Shown piece by piece: positions 30,749 through 34,369 of a DNA stretch of 34,369 nt (within the stretch, counting starts at the first letter, position 1; each line of letters opens with the position of its first letter). The stretch covers positions 1 through 34,369 of the forward strand of contig NZ_KB907834.1 of assembly GCF_000382225.1 (NCBI RefSeq). Reading direction: 5' to 3'. Origin of the DNA: Hymenobacter aerophilus DSM 13606. Lineage in GTDB: Bacteria > Bacteroidota > Bacteroidia > Cytophagales > Hymenobacteraceae. Made by a program: the position numbers and the translations under genes. The notes below the pieces were generated by a model that saw only the letters and a list, made by a program, of their open reading frames with translations, made no database searches and was not told the origin of the DNA.

Positions 30749-31220
30749 GTGATGGGTCGCCCCACCGCGGCGCGGGACGCAAGAACCGCGACGAGGAAAG
30801 TCCGGGCAACGCAGAGCACCCTGCTTCCTAACGGGAAGGACGGCGTAGCGTAAAGCCGCGTCGGACAGCCAGTGCCACAGAAAATAACCGCCTGCTAGGT
30901 CTTAGAGATTTAGGGCTTAGGTTTTAGTGTTCGTCACTAAGGCCCTAAGTCCCTAAAACCTAAGCCCTAAAAAGGTAAGGGTGAAAAGGTGCGGTAAGAG
31001 CGCACCAGCGGCTGGGCGACCAGTCGGCTGGGTAAACCTCAGGGGTTGAAAGACCAAATAAGCCAGCACGTCGGCCCCGCTTCCAGGGGCTGGCACCGGG
31101 CGGCTCGTCCGGCGCTGGCGGGTAGGTTGATGGAGCCTTTCGGCAACGACTGGCCTAGATAAATGGTGGGGCCGCCCGCCCTCGGGCAGGCAGACAAAAC
31201 CCGGCTTACAGACTCATCAC
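30749..31220 (+). ncRNA. rnpB: RNase P RNA (bacterial type A)
   Basis: Catalytic RNA that matures the 5' ends of tRNAs. Conserved parts are clear: GAGGAAAGTCCGGGC near the 5' end, CCACAGAAAATAACCGCC, GGTAAGGGTGAAAAGGTGCG with GGTAAGAGCGCACC, and near the 3' end GACAAAACCCGGCTTACAG. GTGATGGGTC at 30749-30758 pairs with GACTCATCAC at 31211-31220 to form helix P1, which sets both ends. The length of about 472 nt is above the usual 350-400, in part because the P12 position carries a large inverted repeat (30910-30970). The core is intact, so the RNA is expected to work. Confidence 0.96.
30910..30970 (+). repeat. TTAGGGCTTAGG palindrome forming the P12 arm of RNase P RNA
   Basis: TTAGGGCTTAGGTTTTAG (30910-30927) is complementary over all 18 bases to 30953-30970. 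It lies between AACCGCC and AAAGGTAAGGGTGAAA, exactly where P12 lies in type A RNase P RNA. The first 12 nt are identical to the arm of the trpG-trpE repeat at 11008. Confidence 0.9.
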
Positions 31221-31230
31221 GCCACCTCAC

Positions 31231-31262
31231 ACGGCCGCCGTAGCATTAGCTGCGGCGGCCGT
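31231..31262 (+). terminator. hairpin after rnpB, probable terminator
   Basis: ACGGCCGCCG (31231-31240) pairs with CGGCGGCCGT (31253-31262) around a 12-nt loop, 10 bp past the RNA end. No U-tract follows, so termination is a guess from position. Confidence 0.5.
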
Positions 31263-31336
31263 TGGCGTTACGGGGCGCGGGCCAGAACCGACCGACCGAT
31301 CGAAGTTAAATCAGTTGTTTTTGGCCCAAGCAGATG

Positions 31337-31535
31337 TTCCAGTTGTCTTCCAACGATTGGTTTCGTGCTCCCCAATGTTCCGGGAGGCTTCCAACGATTG
31401 GTTTTGTGCTCCCGGGCCTTCAGGTAGGCTTCCAATGATTAGTTTCGTGCTCCCGGGCTTTCAGGTGGTACCTAAACGATTGGTTTTATTCTCCCCGACG
31501 TTCCCGTTGCCTTGCAACGATTGGTTTGGGGTTGG
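31337..31535 (+). repeat. five imperfect 41-bp tandem repeats
   Basis: The core CAACGATTGG or a close variant occurs at 31351, 31392, 31433, 31474 and 31515, exactly 41 bp apart each time, followed by TTTCGTGCTCCC-like sequence and TTC. The period is not a multiple of three, so this is not a protein repeat. It ends about 70 bp before the response regulator start codon. The rest of the 383-bp gap (31221-31603) holds only the rnpB hairpin and a possible box TACTTTG at 31574-31580. Confidence 0.9.
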
Positions 31536-31603
31536 GAAACGGGCGGCAAATACCCTTTCGGACTACATTTCGTTACTTTGGTTTTCGCACTCTAATCCTG
31601 TCT

Positions 31604-32782
31604 ATGCCCCGCCTACTTATAATCGACGACGAGAAAGCCATCCGGCACACGCTCAAGGAAATCCTTGAATACGAGAGCTACAAAGTGGATGAGGCCGCCG
31701 ACGGCCCCACGGGCCTCGACATGCTCATCCAGGAGAAGTACGACGTGGTGCTCTGCGACGTGAAGATGCCCAAAATGGACGGCCTCGAAGTGCTGGAGCG
31801 CGCCCGCGTGCTGGCCCCGCACTCCACCTTCATCATGGTCTCGGCCCACGGCAACGTAGAAATGGCGGTGGAAGCCACCAAGAAAGGCGCCTACGACTTC
31901 ATCCAGAAGCCGCCAGACCTCAACCGCCTGCTCGTGACGGTGCGCAACGCCCTCGACCATGTGCAGCTCGCCACCGAAACCACTAAGCTTTCCAGCGAGA
32001 ACAAAACGCTCAAGAAGAAGCTGGCCAAAAGCTCGGAAATGATTGGCGAGTCGGCCGGGTTGCAGGCCGTGCGCAAGGCCATCGAGAAGGTGGCCCCCAC
32101 CGATGCGCGCGTGCTGATAACCGGCCCCAACGGCGCGGGCAAGGAGATGGTGGCCCGGCAGCTGCACGAGCTGAGCCAGCGCAGCGGCGGCCCCATGGTA
32201 GAGGTGAACTGCGCCGCCATCCCGTCGGAGCTGATTGAGTCGGAGCTGTTCGGCCACGAGAAGGGCTCGTTTACCTCGGCCGTGAAGCAGCGCATCGGCA
32301 AGTTCGAGCAGGCCGACGGCGGCACCCTGTTTCTGGACGAAATCGGCGATATGAGCCTCTCGGCCCAGGCCAAAGTGCTGCGGGCGCTCCAGGAAAACAA
32401 GATTACCCGCGTGGGCGGCGAGAAGGAAATTTCGGTGAACGTGCGCGTGCTGGCGGCCACCAACAAGGATTTGCTCCAGGAAATTGCCGACCGTAACTTC
32501 CGCGAAGACCTCTACCACCGCCTCTCCGTCATTCTCATCCCCGTACCCTCCCTCAACGAGCGCCGCGACGATGTGCCCCTGCTCATCGACAAGTTCCTCA
32601 AAGACATTGCCCAGGACTACGGTAACAAGCCCAAGAGAATCGACGATAAGGCCCTCGCCTACCTGCAGGGCCTCGACTGGCGCGGCAACATCCGCGAGCT
32701 GCGCAACGTGGTCGAGCGTCTCGTGATAATGAGCGACGCCACCATTACCGAGGCCGACGCCAAGGCCTTTGCGGGTAAGTAA
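31604..32782 (+). CDS. sigma-54-type AAA+ response regulator lacking a DNA-binding domain
   Basis: A 392-residue NtrC-family protein. Residues 1-120 are a receiver domain (acidic Asp8 and Asp9, phosphate-accepting Asp52 in CDVKMP, Lys102 in FIQKP). Residues about 145-380 are the AAA+ domain with Walker A GPNGAGKE (174-181), GSFTSA in place of the sigma-54-contact loop GAFTGA (221-226), Walker B LFLDEIGD (242-249) and the sensor arginines in FREDLYHRL and RGNIRELRN. The protein ends at residue 392 with no Fis-type helix-turn-helix. It may therefore act from solution, through a partner or not on sigma-54 at all. The start at 31604 (MPRLLIIDDE) fits the first receiver strand. No sensor kinase gene is adjacent. 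Confidence 0.92.
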   Translation: MPRLLIIDDEKAIRHTLKEILEYESYKVDEAADGPTGLDMLIQEKYDVVLCDVKMPKMDGLEVLERARVLAPHSTFIMVSAHGNVEMAVEATKKGAYDFIQKPPDLNRLLVTVRNALDHVQLATETTKLSSENKTLKKKLAKSSEMIGESAGLQAVRKAIEKVAPTDARVLITGPNGAGKEMVARQLHELSQRSGGPMVEVNCAAIPSELIESELFGHEKGSFTSAVKQRIGKFEQADGGTLFLDEIGDMSLSAQAKVLRALQENKITRVGGEKEISVNVRVLAATNKDLLQEIADRNFREDLYHRLSVILIPVPSLNERRDDVPLLIDKFLKDIAQDYGNKPKRIDDKALAYLQGLDWRGNIRELRNVVERLVIMSDATITEADAKAFAGK

Positions 32783-32784
32783 TT

Positions 32785-32945
32785 CCTGTCATTGCGAGCG
32801 GAGCGAAGCAATCTGTCTGTACAAAAAGCAAAGCCCAATAAAACTATAAAGTCCCTATCGTCAGTGCGGGCGTCAGGGGCTTTGCGCTTGATAAGATTTG
32901 TCATTTTGTACAGACAGATTACTTCGCTCCGCTCGCAATGACAGG
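32785..32945. repeat. TGTCATTGCGAGC palindrome, probable two-way terminator
   Basis: Arms of about 42 nt (32785-32826 and 32904-32945) that begin CCTGTCATTGCGAGCGGAGC and continue CAATCTGTCTGTACAAAA, with one mismatch or unpaired base. Inner pairs (AAAGCCC with GGGCTTT) extend the hairpin. It lies between convergent genes and starts 2 bp past a stop codon. Confidence 0.88.
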
Positions 32946-32952
32946 TGTGTGC

Positions 32953-33954
32953 TCACACCAACTGATTACAGCCCCGGATATCCGAGTTATCCAGTCGGCC
33001 GAGCACCTCGAACGAGCCGTCGGGGTGCAGGCGGGCCAGGTCCTTGGTTTCAATAAAGGCGCAGCTGTCGATGTTGGCCAGGTCGATGACGTTGAGGGCG
33101 CCGCTGGTTCGGGTGGCGGAGACGGAGAATGGGTCGGACGGGTCGCGGAGCAGGATTTGCAGCTGGGGCGGGGCCCAGAAACGGCCGTCGCCGAAGCTGT
33201 ATGCCTGGCCCAGCAACTCGGTCATGCCGTACTCGGAGTGGATGCCGGCCGGGCCGAACCCGCGTTGTAGTTCGGCGTGCAACTCTTCCCGAACCATCTC
33301 GCGGCGGCGGCCCTTCATACCGCCGGTTTCCAGCACCGTCAGGCCCTGCAGTTCGGGGCGGCCGGCGTGGGCGTCCACGAAGTCGAGCAGCGCGTAGCTC
33401 ACCCCAATCAGCAGCACTTTGCGGCCCGGCTGTGCCTTGGCTTCGGCCAGCGCAGCCAGCAGCGCGGCGTGGTCGTGCAGGAAAAAGGCGGGCTGCGGCT
33501 GGCCCGAGGCCTGCGCGAAGTGCTCGACCATGGCTACCAGCGACGAGCCGCCCTGCTCCAGGTACGAGGGCAGCAGCGCCAGCACCGTCCAGCCCGTGAG
33601 GGGGCCGTAATACTGCTCGAAAATGCGCTGGGCGTGCTGGCGGTACAATTCGGGCTGGCGGACGTGGTGCTGGCTGCGCTGCTGCAGGGTGGTGCCGCTA
33701 CTGAGGAAGGTTTCGGCCGGTGCCCAATCGGCGGCGTCCGTGCGCACGTCGTGGGTTTTGAAGAACTCGATGGGCAGAAATGGAATCTGCTCCAGGCTTT
33801 CCACCTCGGACAGGTCGCGGCCCAAAGCGGCCAGGTAGGCGGCGTACGGCGCGCAGTGGCGGGCCTGGTAGCGGAACAGGGCCAGGGCGGCGGCCGGGGC
33901 GGTGGCAGCCGTCAGGTGGGGCAGGTTTTGCAGGTAGTCTTCGCGGAAACTCAT
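32953..33954 (-). CDS. LuxE-like acyl-protein synthetase / acyltransferase family protein
   Basis: A 333-residue protein of the LuxE / adenylate-forming superfamily. The nucleotide loop FLSSGTT (83-89), the ETGGMKGRR segment (209-217), EYGMTELLGQ (241-250) and a final hinge region with LGRLDNSDIRGCN are clear. LuxE activates fatty acids for bioluminescence, but no lux genes are here; stand-alone members occur in several Bacteroidota and their substrate is unknown. Start at 33954 (MSFREDYL) is the only sensible one. It converges with the response regulator gene. No partner gene is adjacent on its strand, and the upstream 148 bp end at an IS copy. Confidence 0.85.
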   Translation of the reverse strand: MSFREDYLQNLPHLTAATAPAAALALFRYQARHCAPYAAYLAALGRDLSEVESLEQIPFLPIEFFKTHDVRTDAADWAPAETFLSSGTTLQQRSQHHVRQPELYRQHAQRIFEQYYGPLTGWTVLALLPSYLEQGGSSLVAMVEHFAQASGQPQPAFFLHDHAALLAALAEAKAQPGRKVLLIGVSYALLDFVDAHAGRPELQGLTVLETGGMKGRRREMVREELHAELQRGFGPAGIHSEYGMTELLGQAYSFGDGRFWAPPQLQILLRDPSDPFSVSATRTSGALNVIDLANIDSCAFIETKDLARLHPDGSFEVLGRLDNSDIRGCNQLV

Positions 33955-34102
33955 TTCTATAGCCGGCAGTTAGCCAGATGTTGAACAATGCGGGCGGCAG
34001 TCCGTTCGTTCAGATGCGGTAACTTTCAGCTACCTTTCTCCTGTTGCCGACCACCAGCGCCGGCTTTCCTCTTTACGCTCGTTTTTATGCGCTCCTCTCG
34101 TA

Positions 34103-34369
34103 CTGACCCGTCCTGAAAAGCGTTGACCGTTTTTGTTGTTAGTCCGGATTTCTATTGACCAACCGAAGTTAGTCCGTTTTTTCGTTGACCACGCTATCGT
34201 CCACGACCTGCTGGCGGTAGTAGTTGCGCCATCGCCGTTTCAGCTTCCCCTCTTTCTGATGCGCCTGATCCGGCACCAGCATGTCACAGCTCAGGTGGGG
34301 ACGCTGGTAGTTGTAGAGGTGCACGGCCTGTTGCAGTACCGTTTGTGCCTGCGCCAGCGAGTACACGCG
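34103..34369 (-). mobile_element. IS3-family insertion sequence, right-end fragment
   Basis: The end begins TGACCCGTCCTGAAAAGCGT then TGACC at 34103 and matches the end at 274 in inverted form. It contains the 3' part of orfB and continues past the window. Its transcription direction is the same as the copy at the left edge, so the two flank about 33.8 kb in direct orientation. Confidence 0.8.
34169..34369 (-). CDS. IS3-family transposase OrfB, C-terminal part (cut by window edge)
   Basis: About 66 residues of the C-terminal end of an OrfB integrase. YSLAQAQTVLQQAVHLYNYQ followed by RPHLSCDMLVPDQAH matches the last helix and the NxxRPH motif region of IS3/IS150-type DDE transposases. The catalytic DDE residues lie beyond the window. 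Ends at TGA/TAG-type stop 34169 about 66 bp inside the IS end. Confidence 0.88.
   Translation of the reverse strand, partial: RVYSLAQAQTVLQQAVHLYNYQRPHLSCDMLVPDQAHQKEGKLKRRWRNYYRQQVVDDSVVNEKTD

Noticed and set aside
31315..31668. 117-codon ORF across the 41-bp repeats
   Set aside because: The repeat period is not a multiple of three, the product has no motif, and it overlaps the start of the response regulator in another frame.

Overview
The window looks like a chromosomal piece of a high-GC member of the Bacteroidota, most likely a Hymenobacter-like cytophagal bacterium. The reasons are a SusC/SusD/SusE starch-uptake set, secreted enzymes ending in type IX secretion (T9SS) sorting domains, promoters of the Bacteroidota form (TTG, 19-21 nt, TAnnTTTG), absence of strong Shine-Dalgarno sequences, and GC-rich coding sequence. 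The genus is an inference from style, not a database match.

Layout. 1-274 is the left end of an IS3-family element (orfA, cut by the window edge), followed by a small Mpo1-like membrane protein. 853-2820 holds two phenylalanine-hydroxylase paralogues on the minus strand, each behind its own promoter, short leader ORF and terminator hairpin. 2894-4120 is a cytosine-deaminase-like amidohydrolase. 4314-12810 is a complete minus-strand tryptophan operon in the order trpL, trpE, trpG, trpD, trpC, trpF, trpB, trpA, aroF, headed by a ribosome-type attenuator with three consecutive Trp codons. 12905-26102 is a carbohydrate region: a secreted starch-binding esterase, susC/susD/susE, a BadF-type sugar kinase, a secreted GH13 amylase and a DUF2279 protein. 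26282-29566 carries an Smr-domain protein and a secreted M1 metallopeptidase. 29575-30698 is a REP/RAYT unit (a single-HUH transposase gene between 113-bp inverted repeats). 30749-31220 is the RNase P RNA gene. The rest is a sigma-54-type response regulator without DNA-binding domain, a LuxE-like protein, and the right end of a second IS3-family copy at the window edge.

How it works together. Three transcription attenuators control aromatic amino acid metabolism: Trp codons control trp/aroF, Tyr codons control the first hydroxylase, and a leader of unclear signal controls the second hydroxylase, whose iron-binding Glu is replaced by Gln. The Tyr leader implies that the first hydroxylase is used to make tyrosine, not to degrade phenylalanine. 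The starch genes form a capture, cleavage and import route across the outer membrane.

A second theme is intergenic repeats. At least seven families of inverted or tandem repeats fill gaps between genes; they occur in six of the seven junctions of the trp operon, reach into the 3' ends of two convergent genes, and one forms the P12 arm of RNase P RNA. All statements are from reading the sequence; no searches or folding programs were run.
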